Numbered from the stretch's first letter, positions 1 through 9,181 are shown. The stretch: DNA of 64,000 nucleotides from Gimesia maris (GCF_008298035.1 NZ_CP042910.1:1012001-1076000), one strand, 5' to 3'. Translations and numbers: made by a program. The notes: a model not told the origin generated them from the letters alone.

Positions 1-72
1 CTCTCCATGTATATTCCGGCAGTGTCTGAATTTGATGTTGCTTTGGGAAAAACCACTTATGATAAAGGGTAG
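1..72 (+). CDS. C-terminal end of an upstream protein (partial)
   Basis: Frame 1 is open from the window edge to a TAG at 70-72, giving the last 23 residues of a protein that ends in TTYDKG. The next gene starts 18 nt later on the same strand, which suggests one transcript. Too little is visible to assign a family; a second CNNM/CBS protein would be a natural guess because such genes often occur in tandem, but that is only an inference. Confidence 0.5.
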   Translation, partial: LSMYIPAVSEFDVALGKTTYDKG

Positions 73-90
73 AGTGGCTGTTCCTGATTC

Positions 91-1392
91 ATGATGATCG
101 CATTAATAGATACCGTTGCAATTTGGTTCCCAGGATCACTGGCGTTACTCGCTTTGATTTTTGCTTCCGGGTTCTTTTCGGGCAGCGAGACGGCGATTTT
201 CTATCTTTCGCGGAGCGAGTTGCGACAGTTCAGCAAAGGCAAGCCCAGCGAGCAGATCGTGGCCGCGTTAGCCGCTGATGCTGACCGCCTGCTGACCGCA
301 GTCCTGTTCTGGAACCTGCTGATCAACCTGAGTTATTTTGCGGTCGCCGGGGTGATTGCCAGGCGACTGGCCGACCAGGGGATGACTGCTGCAGCCGGGG
401 TGTTTACCGTAGGCAGTCTGCTGGCCATAATTCTGTTTGGCGAAGTCCTGCCTAAGAGCCTGTCGATCGTGTTTCGCAAGAAAATTGCGATCCTGGTCAG
501 CTGGCCTCTGGCTGTTTCTGTCCGTCTGCTGGATCCGGTGATCCCGTTACTGCAGAATATCAGTCGCCTGATGCGACGCACCTTCTGGCCACACATCCAG
601 AAAGAATCCTATCTGCATTCAGAAGACCTGGAACGTGCCGTTGATGCCTCGGGCTCCAGTGAAGAAGTCATCCGCCATGAACGCCAGATCCTGCATAATA
701 TTCTGGATCTGTCGGAGATTCTGGTCGAAGAAGCGATGCGTCCCCGCGGGACTTATCTCACGTTTAACATGCCCGTGCAGTTGGAAGACCTGACCAGGAT
801 CACCCCCAACACGGATTACATCATCTTAAGAAAACGGGATACGGAAACCGATGAAATTGAGCGTATTATCTCGCTGACAGAACTCTCGTCATTCTCGGAA
901 AAAATGCTGAATCAGAAATCGAAGCGGGTGATTCATGTGCCATGGTGTGCGAATCTGTCCGATGTGTACTCTCGTTTTCAGGCAGAAGACTGTCACTTCG
1001 CTTCTGTCGTTGACGAATACGGCGAAACGATCGGCATTGTTTCTCACGACGATATTATCGATACACTGCTCTCCCCGGAACCGAGTCGTGCCAAGCGAAT
1101 TCTCCGCAGGGAACCGGTACGTGAAGTGGCACCAGGCGTGTATCATGTCGAGGGGATTACCACACTGCGGTATCTGTGCCGCAAACTGCAGCAGGAATAT
1201 GAAATCGCCGACGATGGACTGTTAACGGTCGCGGGGATGTTCCATGAAAAGCTGGAACATCTTCCGGAAGTCGGTGATGTCTGCGACTGGCTCGGATTTG
1301 AACTCGAAGTAATCGAAGTCCGCAAACTGGGGCATCTGATCGCAGAGCTCCGGGAAAAAATGCCCGTCAATGAAACACCGGACGTGGAATAA
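91..1392 (+). CDS. CNNM/DUF21 membrane protein with CBS domains (CorC/HlyC type)
   Basis: Integral membrane protein of the CNNM (DUF21) family, known in several bacteria as a Mg2+/Co2+ export or homeostasis factor and often annotated hemolysin-like. An N-terminal DUF21 domain with about four hydrophobic segments (residues ~12-32, 66-92, 100-125 and 132-155) carries the family-typical stretch GSETAIFYLSRSELR near residue 30. A cytosolic CBS-pair region follows (~210-335; VVDEYGETIGIVSHDDIID is a typical second CBS motif), then a CorC_HlyC C-terminal domain (~345-425). The length of 433 aa fits the family. The start is ATG-ATG at 91 with no obvious Shine-Dalgarno, and it follows the previous stop by 18 nt, so it may be translationally coupled. 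The transported ion cannot be read from sequence. Family assignment is secure; the physiological role is inferred. Confidence 0.9.
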   Translation: MMIALIDTVAIWFPGSLALLALIFASGFFSGSETAIFYLSRSELRQFSKGKPSEQIVAALAADADRLLTAVLFWNLLINLSYFAVAGVIARRLADQGMTAAAGVFTVGSLLAIILFGEVLPKSLSIVFRKKIAILVSWPLAVSVRLLDPVIPLLQNISRLMRRTFWPHIQKESYLHSEDLERAVDASGSSEEVIRHERQILHNILDLSEILVEEAMRPRGTYLTFNMPVQLEDLTRITPNTDYIILRKRDTETDEIERIISLTELSSFSEKMLNQKSKRVIHVPWCANLSDVYSRFQAEDCHFASVVDEYGETIGIVSHDDIIDTLLSPEPSRAKRILRREPVREVAPGVYHVEGITTLRYLCRKLQQEYEIADDGLLTVAGMFHEKLEHLPEVGDVCDWLGFELEVIEVRKLGHLIAELREKMPVNETPDVE

Positions 1393-1398
1393 ATCCGG

Positions 1399-1434
1399 CC
1401 CGGCTGAAGATACACCCCCGGCTGAAGATACACC
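1399..1434. repeat. Perfect tandem duplication of an 18-mer
   Basis: The 18-nt unit cccggctgaagatacacc occurs twice head to tail (1399-1416 and 1417-1434) in the 66-nt gap between two convergent genes. No hairpin of terminator type is visible here. It looks like a recent slippage or tandem duplication event. Confidence 0.9.
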
Positions 1435-1458
1435 GCAGACTGATCGCCGGGGGAGATA

Positions 1459-2496
1459 CTACTTCTTCCACATTCCCGTCATCAGGTAGATGGCAATCAG
1501 AGGTGTCACGAGTGTTGTGAGCATGAAGTGCCACGGCCAGGTCTGGGGAAACACATAATTCTTGAGAATGAACTGATCGATCAGGATCGCCCCGCAGAAA
1601 GTCCAGCCACAAAAAATGAAGGCCAGCATTTTCTTCTCTTTCAATTCTTCTGCAGTCAGCTGTGTCCCGCCCCGTTGCGGTTTCTTTTTTACTGCCTTTT
1701 TCTCTGGCTTGGCAGCTTTTTGGGATTTGGTGTTCGTGGCTGCGTCTTCAGAAACTGGCGCTTCGTCGTCCTGCTCTTCTGCCGCAGCGTAGTATTTGGT
1801 GATCCCGGTATTAATGGAACGTGGCATGGCCAGAACCCAGCGGGCAGGAACCTGGTACCGCATCCGCAGATCGTCTTCCAGTTCATGTGTCGGCTGGTCT
1901 GCACATGCGACAAGCAGCATGTCATCGTCGATGAAGAGGGGGAGAATCGTATTTCGCTTAGCCATCTGTTGCGGAAGCTGCAGGAGAATTCCGTTATCGG
2001 GAATTGTTTCTTCGAGATCGATATAAGGCATTCCCTTTGAGCGAGCCATGGCCTGCGTCGCTGTCTCAGCATTGACAAACCGCATCTGGACGGCGGCGTC
2101 CCTGGTAGTCAGTCCCCGTTTTTCCGCAAATTCCTTCAGTTCTGCTGCCTGGTCTTTATCGATGTGTCCCTGTTCCACCAGGATCTGTTCTACCGATTTG
2201 GGGCCGGTATCTTCATCCTCATCAAATTCACGACCCAGGCTTTCATCATATTCGTGTTTTCGCTCGGGGTCGGTCAGGCAGAGCATGGCTTTGGCCAGCT
2301 CGTTCAGCAGTTCCTGTGATTCAACAGAGTATTTTCCCGAGGCATACTTGCGCACATGGGCATTCAGCTTTTTATAGTGCGCCCTGATTTTTTCTTCATC
2401 ATCCTCAAATTTGACCAGTCTGAGTAAGTCATAATGATGTGGAGGTCGCTCCCCTTCCGGTATTCCCAGCCAATCCTTATAGACGTCTATTGCCAC
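1459..2496 (-). CDS. J-like / MshEN (GspE N-terminal) protein with C-terminal membrane anchor
   Basis: 345-aa protein with three parts. Residues ~20-90 resemble a J domain (HYDLLRL... then NELAKAMLCLTDPERKHEYD), but the HPD tripeptide that activates Hsp70 is missing. Residues ~100-235 resemble the GspE/PilB N-terminal (MshEN) domain: VEQILVEQGHIDKDQAAEL, then MPYIDLEE and a DDDMLLVACADQP segment. An Ala/Lys-rich linker (~240-285) leads to two hydrophobic segments (~292-312 and 320-340) ending in a Lys-Lys tail. The start is GTG, supported by AAGGAG nine bases upstream. The gene lies 130 nt downstream of an Hsp70 gene on the same strand, so it is a plausible membrane-linked partner. Some MshEN domains bind c-di-GMP; whether this one does is unknown. 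Domain calls are by eye; the function is inferred. Confidence 0.7.
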   Translation of the reverse strand: MAIDVYKDWLGIPEGERPPHHYDLLRLVKFEDDEEKIRAHYKKLNAHVRKYASGKYSVESQELLNELAKAMLCLTDPERKHEYDESLGREFDEDEDTGPKSVEQILVEQGHIDKDQAAELKEFAEKRGLTTRDAAVQMRFVNAETATQAMARSKGMPYIDLEETIPDNGILLQLPQQMAKRNTILPLFIDDDMLLVACADQPTHELEDDLRMRYQVPARWVLAMPRSINTGITKYYAAAEEQDDEAPVSEDAATNTKSQKAAKPEKKAVKKKPQRGGTQLTAEELKEKKMLAFIFCGWTFCGAILIDQFILKNYVFPQTWPWHFMLTTLVTPLIAIYLMTGMWKK

Positions 2497-2579
2497 CTCA
2501 GAGGACTCCTTGCTCTTAGATCATAATCGAAGTGTAACAGTTTCAGTATGACACGGTCTCAGTCGCGATTCAAATCATC

Positions 2580-2614
2580 GTGTGCAGAGAGCTTCGAACG
2601 AATTCTCTGCACAC
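2580..2614 (-). terminator. Stem-loop downstream of the Hsp70 gene
   Basis: An 11-bp perfect inverted repeat (2580-2590 with 2604-2614, gtgtgcagaga / tctctgcacac) with a 13-nt loop lies 12 nt beyond the Hsp70 stop codon. There is no convincing T-run on the minus strand, so it may attenuate, stabilise the 3' end or terminate only partially. Read-through into the J-like gene is possible. Confidence 0.55.
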
Positions 2615-2626
2615 ATCCTTGAGACA

Positions 2627-4210
2627 TTACTCAACCAGGTAGTCTTTTGCCAGCAGTTCAAAGCGGTCCACTCCTTCAACGTCCAGACCAGAGTCACGGA
2701 CAATCTCGGTCGCCGACTCGTTATTGCCTGTCAGTTCTCGAGCAGAAGCATGAATTCGACCGTTGGCATCATAGCGATAGGTCACTTCAACAGGAGAGCC
2801 TTTGGGAAGATTGGCGGGTAAATTCAGAATACGGAAATCGCCGATCGTCGAACAGGCATCAGGGTCACTGGCTTCTCCTTCCAGGATAATCACGTGAATC
2901 CGCTGCTGGTTTTCGGAAGTCGTCACGAATTTCTGACTGACACTCGCGGGAATTTCCGTATTGCGTTTAATCATGATATGGTTGATTTTGCGGGTGCGAT
3001 CATGGGGGTCAGTAATTTTGACGCCCAGCGAGTGTGAGTTCACATCAGCAGTACTGACGCTCCGCAATCGTTTGATGACTGCCTGTGCCATTCGGCTCTC
3101 TCCGCCGGTGGCACGGGCTTCCAGAATGGCAGCGTGGATTGCAGCGCCCTGGGCGACCGCTTCTTCGGGGTTCATGGTCCGGGATGGTTCGCTGCCACAC
3201 ACCTTTTTCAGCATCTCTTCGACAACAGGCATCAATGTCGAACCACCGACCAGTACGACGTCGTCCAGCTGTCCTTTTTCCACACCCGCCTGCTGCATGA
3301 CCAGCTCGGTTGTGTCGCGTGTTCGCTGTAACAGGTCGGCGGTCATGCGTTCGAAGTCACCACGGGTCAATGCCACCGTCAAAGTATTGCCTTTGTGGTA
3401 AATGGAGACCGGGGTTTGAGCTTTGTGGCTCAATTCGCGTTTGGCGTCTTCGCACTCCTGCACGCAGGTTCGCAGCGTGACAGGATCCTGGCGGGGATCG
3501 CTGCCGAATTTCTTCATGAACTGTTCAGCCACATGATCCACGATTCGCTGACTCCAGTCGAGTCCCCCCAGCATCACATCCCCGTCTGTGGCAAGCACGC
3601 GGAATTGTGTGGGAGAATAACGTACAATGGTGACGTCGAAGGTACCACCACCGAGGTCGTACACGAGAATCGTTCGATCGCCATCGGGCATGGCATCCGG
3701 GTTCCCCAGCTCATCCCGTTTCCAGGCATAAGCCAGCGTCGCCGCGGTGGGTTCATTGATAATATCGATCACATTCAGCCCGGCAATCCGTCCGGCATCC
3801 TGAGTGGCTTTACGACGCACATCGTTGAAGTAGTAAGGAACCGTAATCACGGCATTGGCAATCGGCCCGATTTCTTTTTCTGCATCCTGCTTCATCTTTT
3901 TCAGAATCAAGGCAGACAGAAATTCCGCGGTCAGTTTCTTTTCCTGGTAGACAACATAAAAGTTGTCATCTCCCATATGACGTTTGACTGCTTCGATAAT
4001 ACGGGAAGGATCGTCTTCAATGGCCGTTCTTTCAAAAGAAGGCCCGACAACGACACGTCCCTCTTCTCCCAGCAGAACAACTGAAGGAGTAATCGAGCGA
4101 TCGTCCGTATTTTTCAGGGAAATGGGCTGACCATCACTGTCAAGCTGTGCAATTGCTGAATAGGTGGTTCCCAAGTCAACGCCAACAGTATGACCTTCAA
4201 CAAACTTCAT
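2627..4210 (-). CDS. Short Hsp70-family chaperone (DnaK-like, lid-less)
   Basis: ATP-dependent Hsp70 chaperone. The nucleotide-binding domain (1-~378) shows VGVDLGTTYSA (phosphate 1), VYDLGGGTFDVTI (phosphate 2) and VVLVGGSTLMPVVEEML (adenosine motif). A substrate-binding beta domain (~390-493) includes KRNTEIPASVSQKFVTT. The protein ends at 527 aa, against about 640 for DnaK, so the helical lid and acidic tail are essentially absent. The interdomain linker (~380-390, RSVSTADV) lacks the hydrophobic VLLL element of DnaK. ATG at 4210 is preceded by AAGGTAG, a good Shine-Dalgarno. It is probably not the housekeeping DnaK but a paralogue specialised for the J-like protein encoded just downstream. 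No CIRCE element is visible upstream. Confidence 0.9.
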   Translation of the reverse strand: MKFVEGHTVGVDLGTTYSAIAQLDSDGQPISLKNTDDRSITPSVVLLGEEGRVVVGPSFERTAIEDDPSRIIEAVKRHMGDDNFYVVYQEKKLTAEFLSALILKKMKQDAEKEIGPIANAVITVPYYFNDVRRKATQDAGRIAGLNVIDIINEPTAATLAYAWKRDELGNPDAMPDGDRTILVYDLGGGTFDVTIVRYSPTQFRVLATDGDVMLGGLDWSQRIVDHVAEQFMKKFGSDPRQDPVTLRTCVQECEDAKRELSHKAQTPVSIYHKGNTLTVALTRGDFERMTADLLQRTRDTTELVMQQAGVEKGQLDDVVLVGGSTLMPVVEEMLKKVCGSEPSRTMNPEEAVAQGAAIHAAILEARATGGESRMAQAVIKRLRSVSTADVNSHSLGVKITDPHDRTRKINHIMIKRNTEIPASVSQKFVTTSENQQRIHVIILEGEASDPDACSTIGDFRILNLPANLPKGSPVEVTYRYDANGRIHASARELTGNNESATEIVRDSGLDVEGVDRFELLAKDYLVE

Positions 4211-4848
4211 AGTGCTACCTTAATTTCGTTTTACATGCAGGTTCATCATGGATCAGGACATTAGAGCGGAATCGAGAGAATCAGGAAACCAATATTGGGA
4301 GAATTCCCTCCTCTGTTCTCGTGACTCTGAAATCAAGATTGGTGTAACCTGAATTGTGCTACACCCTTTTAATTCACCTATTCTGCCACTGTTAGGATGG
4401 GGAATCAAGGACTTGATCGTTGGGAAACCAAAAACTGGCAAAGTCTTAACGTTCGAAAATTGCCTTTCTGGGCAAAGATTCAGTGTGTCGGCCTGTTCGG
4501 GCTGAATCGGTCAGCTGATACATTCGTTGTAATCCGACTTTTCATCTGATTCGGGTACTCCTGGAACCGGATTTCGCGTGAGGGTTGGCTCACAGGGTTT
4601 TTCATTCTACAATCTACTGGAGGTCCGGAAAGTGTGATCTTTTTCAGTTGGCTCTGGCTTTATCCTGTCAGGGAAGAGAAAGCCCGTACTGCCAATGTCT
4701 GGTTTCTGCTCAGACCTGATTCCAGAAACGGACACTCCGACAGAAAATTCTTCCGGGTCAGGAGTTTTTCAGAAATAAAACTCAAACCCGCTTCAGTTAC
4801 CAATACGAAATAAGAACCCGCGTTCTCGAATACGGAAAATGTTACAGG
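4211..4848. other. Long divergent intergenic region, no gene seen
   Basis: 638 bp between the divergent Hsp70 and phosphohexomutase genes. Only short open frames without ribosome sites or recognisable content are present. It should hold the promoters of both genes, but I cannot point to a convincing -35/-10 pair or a heat-shock operator. Confidence 0.5.
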
Positions 4849-6696
4849 ATGAACCAGCCTTCTCCCTCTATTGATTCCACGCAGGCAATGGACCTCGCTC
4901 GTTCTGCTGTCGCCGGGAAAAAACTCTCAGAGTCAGCTCTCGAAAATCTCAAACGCTGGGTGACGGAACCCCAATATGCTCCGTATCAGCCTGCACTGCT
5001 GAAACTGATCGAGGATAAAGACTTTCAGCAGCTCGATACCTGTTTCTGGGAAGTCATTCCTTTCGGGACCGGCGGTCGACGCGGACTGATGAGTGAACTC
5101 GGTTCCGCGACCATCAACGAGCGCACGATTGCAGAATCCGCGCATGGACTGGCTGCCTACAGTAAAAAGTTTTCCGGCAAAGAAACAGGGAAAGCGGCGA
5201 TTGCCCATGATTCGCGAATCAACTCCTCTCATTTTGCCCGCATTGCAGCCAGTGTGCTCGCAGGGCACGGCTTGACCGTCTATTTCTTTAAAACCTCCCG
5301 CTCCACACCGGAACTCTCTTTCGCCGTCCGCGAGTGTGGTTGCGACGTCGGTGCGATGATCACCGCGTCACATAATCCTCCCTCCGATAACGGTTTCAAA
5401 GCCTACTGGTCGACCGGGGGGCAGGTTCTGCCGCCACACGATCAGGGCATTATTGACGAAGTCTACCAGGCGACCGAGATCCCGCTGCTCGATTTTGATC
5501 AGGCGGTCGAGCAGGGCCTGATCCAGTTGATTGATGAAGACATCGCCTCTAAATATCGCAGCTCGGTTGTGAGTCACAGTCATTCAGACAATCGCGATCT
5601 CACGGGGTACTTCACACCCCTGCATGGCGTGGGAGAAGCGTCCGTGTATCAGGTGCTGCAGCAGGCAGGTTTCACCGGAATTCAGCGATATGAACCCCAG
5701 TGTGCACAGGACGGAAATTTTCCGAATGTTCCCGACCAGCTTCCGAACCCCGAACGGACGGAAGTCTATCAACCCGCGATTGAACAGGCAAAACAGACCG
5801 GCGGCGAAATCATCCTCGCCAGCGATCCCGATGCCGACCGCATGGGCGTCTGTGTCAAAAATGGTGCGGGTGAATTTATTCATCTGACAGGGAACCAGGT
5901 TGGTGCCTTGCTCGCCGATTATGTGCTCCGCAAACGCCAGGCAGCCGGCACGCTTTCGCCACAGCACTTTGTGGTCGAGACGATTGTCACCACTCCGTTG
6001 ATCGCCGCCATCGCCCGTAAAGCCAATGTGCGGATCATCAATAACCTGCTCGTCGGTTTCAAATACATCGCAGAGACCATGGACGAGGAAGGACCGGACA
6101 AATTTGTGTTCGGAACCGAAGAATCATTGGGTTACCTGGCAGGCGAATACTGTCGCGACAAAGACGCGGCGATTGCTGCCCTCTGGGCCTGTGAACTGGC
6201 AGCCGAACTCAAAGCGGAAGGCAAAACGCTGCTGGATCGCCTGGATGAGCTTTATCGTGAACACGGGTTTCATCTGGAAGGTCAGGTCTCCAAAACCTGC
6301 AAAGGTTCCTCGGGAAATGAGCAGATCAAACAACTGATGAAAGCCTTTCGCAATACGCCTCCCGAGAAAATGGGAAAACTCAAATTTACATTAGTCAGGG
6401 ACTATCAGGATCTGGAAATCCGGTCATTACCCGAAAATACGGTGACTGAGACCTTTTCGAAACCGAAGGGAAATGTTCTGATGTTGGAAGCCCGGGCCGA
6501 GGGATCGCCGCTGACGGTGCAGTTGGGGGTACGACCTTCAGGGACCGAGCCCAAAATTAAATTTTATTATTTCGCACAGGCCGAAGTCACAGATCCCGGC
6601 CTGCTGGATCAAACCAAAGAAGCAGCCTTCTCCACGATTGAAGACTTTAAAGCAGCTTTGATGGATTGGATCGACCAGACCCTCGCAAACACTTGA
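4849..6696 (+). CDS. Phospho-sugar mutase (phosphoglucomutase/phosphomannomutase family)
   Basis: Alpha-D-phosphohexomutase, interconverting hexose 1- and 6-phosphates through a phosphoserine enzyme in the cytosol. Visible motifs, in order: FGTGGRRG (~72-79, substrate entry loop), TASHNPPSDNGFK with catalytic Ser174, the Mg-binding loop DPDADRMG (~326-333), the sugar-recognition loop GTEESLGYL (~422) and the phosphate loop RPSGTEPKIKFY (~562). The length of 615 aa fits the long PgmB/PGM2-like bacterial branch. The start at 4849 has only a weak AGG upstream. The next gene, inositol-3-phosphate synthase, uses glucose 6-phosphate, so the pair may share a sugar-phosphate branch point, but the gap is 276 nt and an operon is not assured. 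Substrate preference (glucose, mannose or glucosamine) is not decidable here. Confidence 0.93.
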   Translation: MNQPSPSIDSTQAMDLARSAVAGKKLSESALENLKRWVTEPQYAPYQPALLKLIEDKDFQQLDTCFWEVIPFGTGGRRGLMSELGSATINERTIAESAHGLAAYSKKFSGKETGKAAIAHDSRINSSHFARIAASVLAGHGLTVYFFKTSRSTPELSFAVRECGCDVGAMITASHNPPSDNGFKAYWSTGGQVLPPHDQGIIDEVYQATEIPLLDFDQAVEQGLIQLIDEDIASKYRSSVVSHSHSDNRDLTGYFTPLHGVGEASVYQVLQQAGFTGIQRYEPQCAQDGNFPNVPDQLPNPERTEVYQPAIEQAKQTGGEIILASDPDADRMGVCVKNGAGEFIHLTGNQVGALLADYVLRKRQAAGTLSPQHFVVETIVTTPLIAAIARKANVRIINNLLVGFKYIAETMDEEGPDKFVFGTEESLGYLAGEYCRDKDAAIAALWACELAAELKAEGKTLLDRLDELYREHGFHLEGQVSKTCKGSSGNEQIKQLMKAFRNTPPEKMGKLKFTLVRDYQDLEIRSLPENTVTETFSKPKGNVLMLEARAEGSPLTVQLGVRPSGTEPKIKFYYFAQAEVTDPGLLDQTKEAAFSTIEDFKAALMDWIDQTLANT

Positions 6697-6972
6697 TTTT
6701 ATGACTTTATCACGGAGAGGCGGAAATTCTTCTCCGCAATCATCATTTCTTTGATTGTGAACTGCCACCAGAGACCTATAATCATAAACATATTTTATTA
6801 TGTTTCCTGACCGGCGATCTTCCTGAAAACCGGTTCTGGAAATAATACTCAACAGAAAACAGCAGGGGAGTCTGTACAACGACAGGTCAGGCAGGCTTCG
6901 ATCTGTCCTGCTCCCACCTTCGAAAATCACCCGTTTCAATTGAATTCAGAAATATCAGTTTCAGGCAACATC

Positions 6973-8190
6973 ATGACGCAACAACGTATCGGGATTTGGA
7001 TCATCGGCGCATGGGGCGGAGTCTCGACGACCGCCGCAGTCGGACTATCAGCACTCAAACAGGGACTGACCGGGACCAGTGGTCTTGTTTCAGAAAATCC
7101 CTATTTCGAAAAACTGAATCTCAAAAGCTGGGACCAGTTTGTCGTCGGCGGCCACGAAATCCGCGACACCTCATTTGTTGAAGCCGCCCGGTATTTCAGT
7201 GAAAATTCCGGCGTCTTTCATCCCGCACTGTTGCAGGCCGTTGAAGAAGACCTCAAAGCTTACGATCAGAACGTCAAGCCGGGTACATTGATTCATGTCG
7301 GCGATACAATTCGCTCTCTGGCCGGGGATGCCGTCAGAAAGTTCGATACCGAATCTCTGCAGGAAACTCTGAAACGACTTTCCAATGATATCAGCGAATT
7401 CCAGAAGCAGCATGATCTGGCCCACGTTGTTGTGGTCAATCTGGCTTCTACCGAACCTCCCGTTGATGAATCTGCCAAATCACTGACCCTCGCAGAACTG
7501 AAAGAGTCACTCGCGACAGCAGTGACATCTCCGGTTCCCGCCAGTGCCTTATACGCGATTGCCGCCATGAACGCAGGCTGTTCGCATCTGAACTTCACCC
7601 CATCCGCAGGCACCGATCTGCCGGCGCTGATTGAACTGGCAGAAGAAAAACAGGTGCTGCATGCCGGCCGCGACGGCAAAACGGGTGAGACGCTGATGAA
7701 AAGTGTGCTCGCTCCCATGTTCGCGCATCGCAATCTGAATGTCATGAGCTGGGTCGGACATAACATCTTCGGGAACCTGGACGGCAAAGTGCTGGATGAT
7801 CCGATCAACAAATCCAACAAGGTTGTCTCCAAAGATCACCTGCTGACCGAAATTCTGGGTTACAAACCACAGACACTGGTTTCGATCGAATACATTGAAT
7901 CCATGGGCGACTGGAAAACCGCCTGGGATCACATCCATTTCAAAGGCTTCCTCGATACCAAAATGGCCCTGCAGTTTACCTGGCAGGGGACCGACTCCAT
8001 TCTGGCGGCTCCTTTGATGCTTGATATGGTTCGCTTTACCGAACGCGAATGGCGTCGCGGAAACAAGTCGGGTGTCATGACCCATTTAAGCTCGTTTTAC
8101 AAAAGCCCGATGCAGGCAACGACCCCCGAGTTTGAACGCCAGTATCAGCAGCTGGAACAATGGGCCGACACGGTTGCGGAAGAATCGTAG
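6973..8190 (+). CDS. Inositol-3-phosphate synthase family protein
   Basis: NAD-dependent myo-inositol-1-phosphate (Ino1/MIPS) synthase family: glucose 6-phosphate to inositol 3-phosphate, the first step of inositol lipid or solute synthesis. The N-terminal Rossmann stretch IGIWIIGAWGGVSTTAAVG is clear, followed by the family-typical VVVVNLASTEPP, FTPSAGTDLPAL and GHNIFGNLDGKVLDDP. I place the start at the ATG at 6973 (405 aa) rather than the in-frame TTG at 6940, because the Rossmann strand begins directly after it. It ends 5 nt before the UbiA-family gene, so the two are almost certainly co-transcribed. That pairing recalls ebo-type clusters, in which an inositol-phosphate synthase homologue accompanies an EboC-like UbiA protein; the actual product is unknown. 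Confidence 0.88.
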   Translation: MTQQRIGIWIIGAWGGVSTTAAVGLSALKQGLTGTSGLVSENPYFEKLNLKSWDQFVVGGHEIRDTSFVEAARYFSENSGVFHPALLQAVEEDLKAYDQNVKPGTLIHVGDTIRSLAGDAVRKFDTESLQETLKRLSNDISEFQKQHDLAHVVVVNLASTEPPVDESAKSLTLAELKESLATAVTSPVPASALYAIAAMNAGCSHLNFTPSAGTDLPALIELAEEKQVLHAGRDGKTGETLMKSVLAPMFAHRNLNVMSWVGHNIFGNLDGKVLDDPINKSNKVVSKDHLLTEILGYKPQTLVSIEYIESMGDWKTAWDHIHFKGFLDTKMALQFTWQGTDSILAAPLMLDMVRFTEREWRRGNKSGVMTHLSSFYKSPMQATTPEFERQYQQLEQWADTVAEES

Positions 8191-8195
8191 GTCGT

Positions 8196-9095
8196 ATGAA
8201 AACCCTGCTTGCCTACTTTCAGTTGATGCGTCTGCCCGCTGTGTTTACAGCGATGTCGGATATCATTCTCGGCTTTTTGCTGACGCATGGTTCGTTTTCG
8301 CCCCCCATCTCGTTTGCGTTACTGCTGATCGCCTCGGCCAGCCTGTATCTCTCGGGGATGGTGTTCAACGATGTATTCGACCGTAAGGTTGATGCAGCAG
8401 AACGACCTTCACGTCCCATCCCCAGTGGGCGCATCTCGACTCAGAAAGCAGCGACGCTGGGAGGCCTGCTGATGCTTGCCGGCGTGGGAGCTGCCCAGAC
8501 CGTTGGCACGCAAAGTCTGATCGTCGCCAGCTTGCTGGTCGTCGCGATCCTCGGCTATGATATGCTGTTGAAAAATACGTTTCTCGCTCCGCTGATGATG
8601 GGCATCTGTCGTTTTCTGAATGTCATGCTGGGAGCAAGCGCCGTCGCCCGCGAAATCAATCTCTGGGTGAAACCACAGTTACGCATCGCTGCTGCACTTG
8701 GTCTGTTTATTGTGGGGCTGACCTGGTTCGCCCGCATGGAGGCGAAGGACAGTCATCGCGGTCATTTAATTGGCGGTCTGCTGGTTATCAATTCCGGTCT
8801 GGGGGCGCTCGCCTGGATGCTGGCCACTTATCCCTGGCCGCGCGAAACGAATCTGTCGATGGTTCTGGCGGCTCTGGGGGTCGTCGCGCTGACCATCAAT
8901 CGCCGCCTGGTGCAGGCAATCCTTAATCCGGTACCGCAGAACGTTCAGATCGCCGTCAAAACCATGCTCATGTCTTATGTGATGCTGAACGCGATTCTGG
9001 TATTCGTCTGGACCGCCAATCCGCAGTATGCCATCCTCACCGCGGCGCTCCTGCTGCCCACGATTCTGCTCTCGCGCTGGATGGCGGTGACGTAA
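8196..9095 (+). CDS. UbiA-family prenyltransferase (EboC-like)
   Basis: Polytopic membrane prenyltransferase of the UbiA superfamily, about eight or nine hydrophobic segments over 299 aa. The first Asp-rich motif NDVFDRKVDAAERPSRPIPSG (residues ~55-75) is textbook for polyprenyl-diphosphate binding. The second motif, usually DxxxD, is weak: the corresponding region reads MEAKDSHRGH (~180), so acceptor chemistry may differ. The start is the ATG at 8196 (MKTLLAYFQLMRLP), not an upstream frame overlapping the previous stop. It is tightly coupled to the inositol-3-phosphate synthase gene (5-nt gap). EboC-like proteins of ebo gene clusters are the nearest type I recognise; the other ebo genes are not in this window. 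Confidence 0.85.
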   Translation: MKTLLAYFQLMRLPAVFTAMSDIILGFLLTHGSFSPPISFALLLIASASLYLSGMVFNDVFDRKVDAAERPSRPIPSGRISTQKAATLGGLLMLAGVGAAQTVGTQSLIVASLLVVAILGYDMLLKNTFLAPLMMGICRFLNVMLGASAVAREINLWVKPQLRIAAALGLFIVGLTWFARMEAKDSHRGHLIGGLLVINSGLGALAWMLATYPWPRETNLSMVLAALGVVALTINRRLVQAILNPVPQNVQIAVKTMLMSYVMLNAILVFVWTANPQYAILTAALLLPTILLSRWMAVT

Positions 9096-9181
9096 TCGTT
9101 CGGGAGCGCAGTCTGTAAACGAGCACGCCAGCGAACGTGCGGACCATCGCTGCAAGCATTTCATTTCAAGTCTGACAAGCC

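Noticed and set aside
4211..4848. CIRCE heat-shock operator before Hsp70
   Set aside because: No TTAGCACTC inverted repeat is present in the region.
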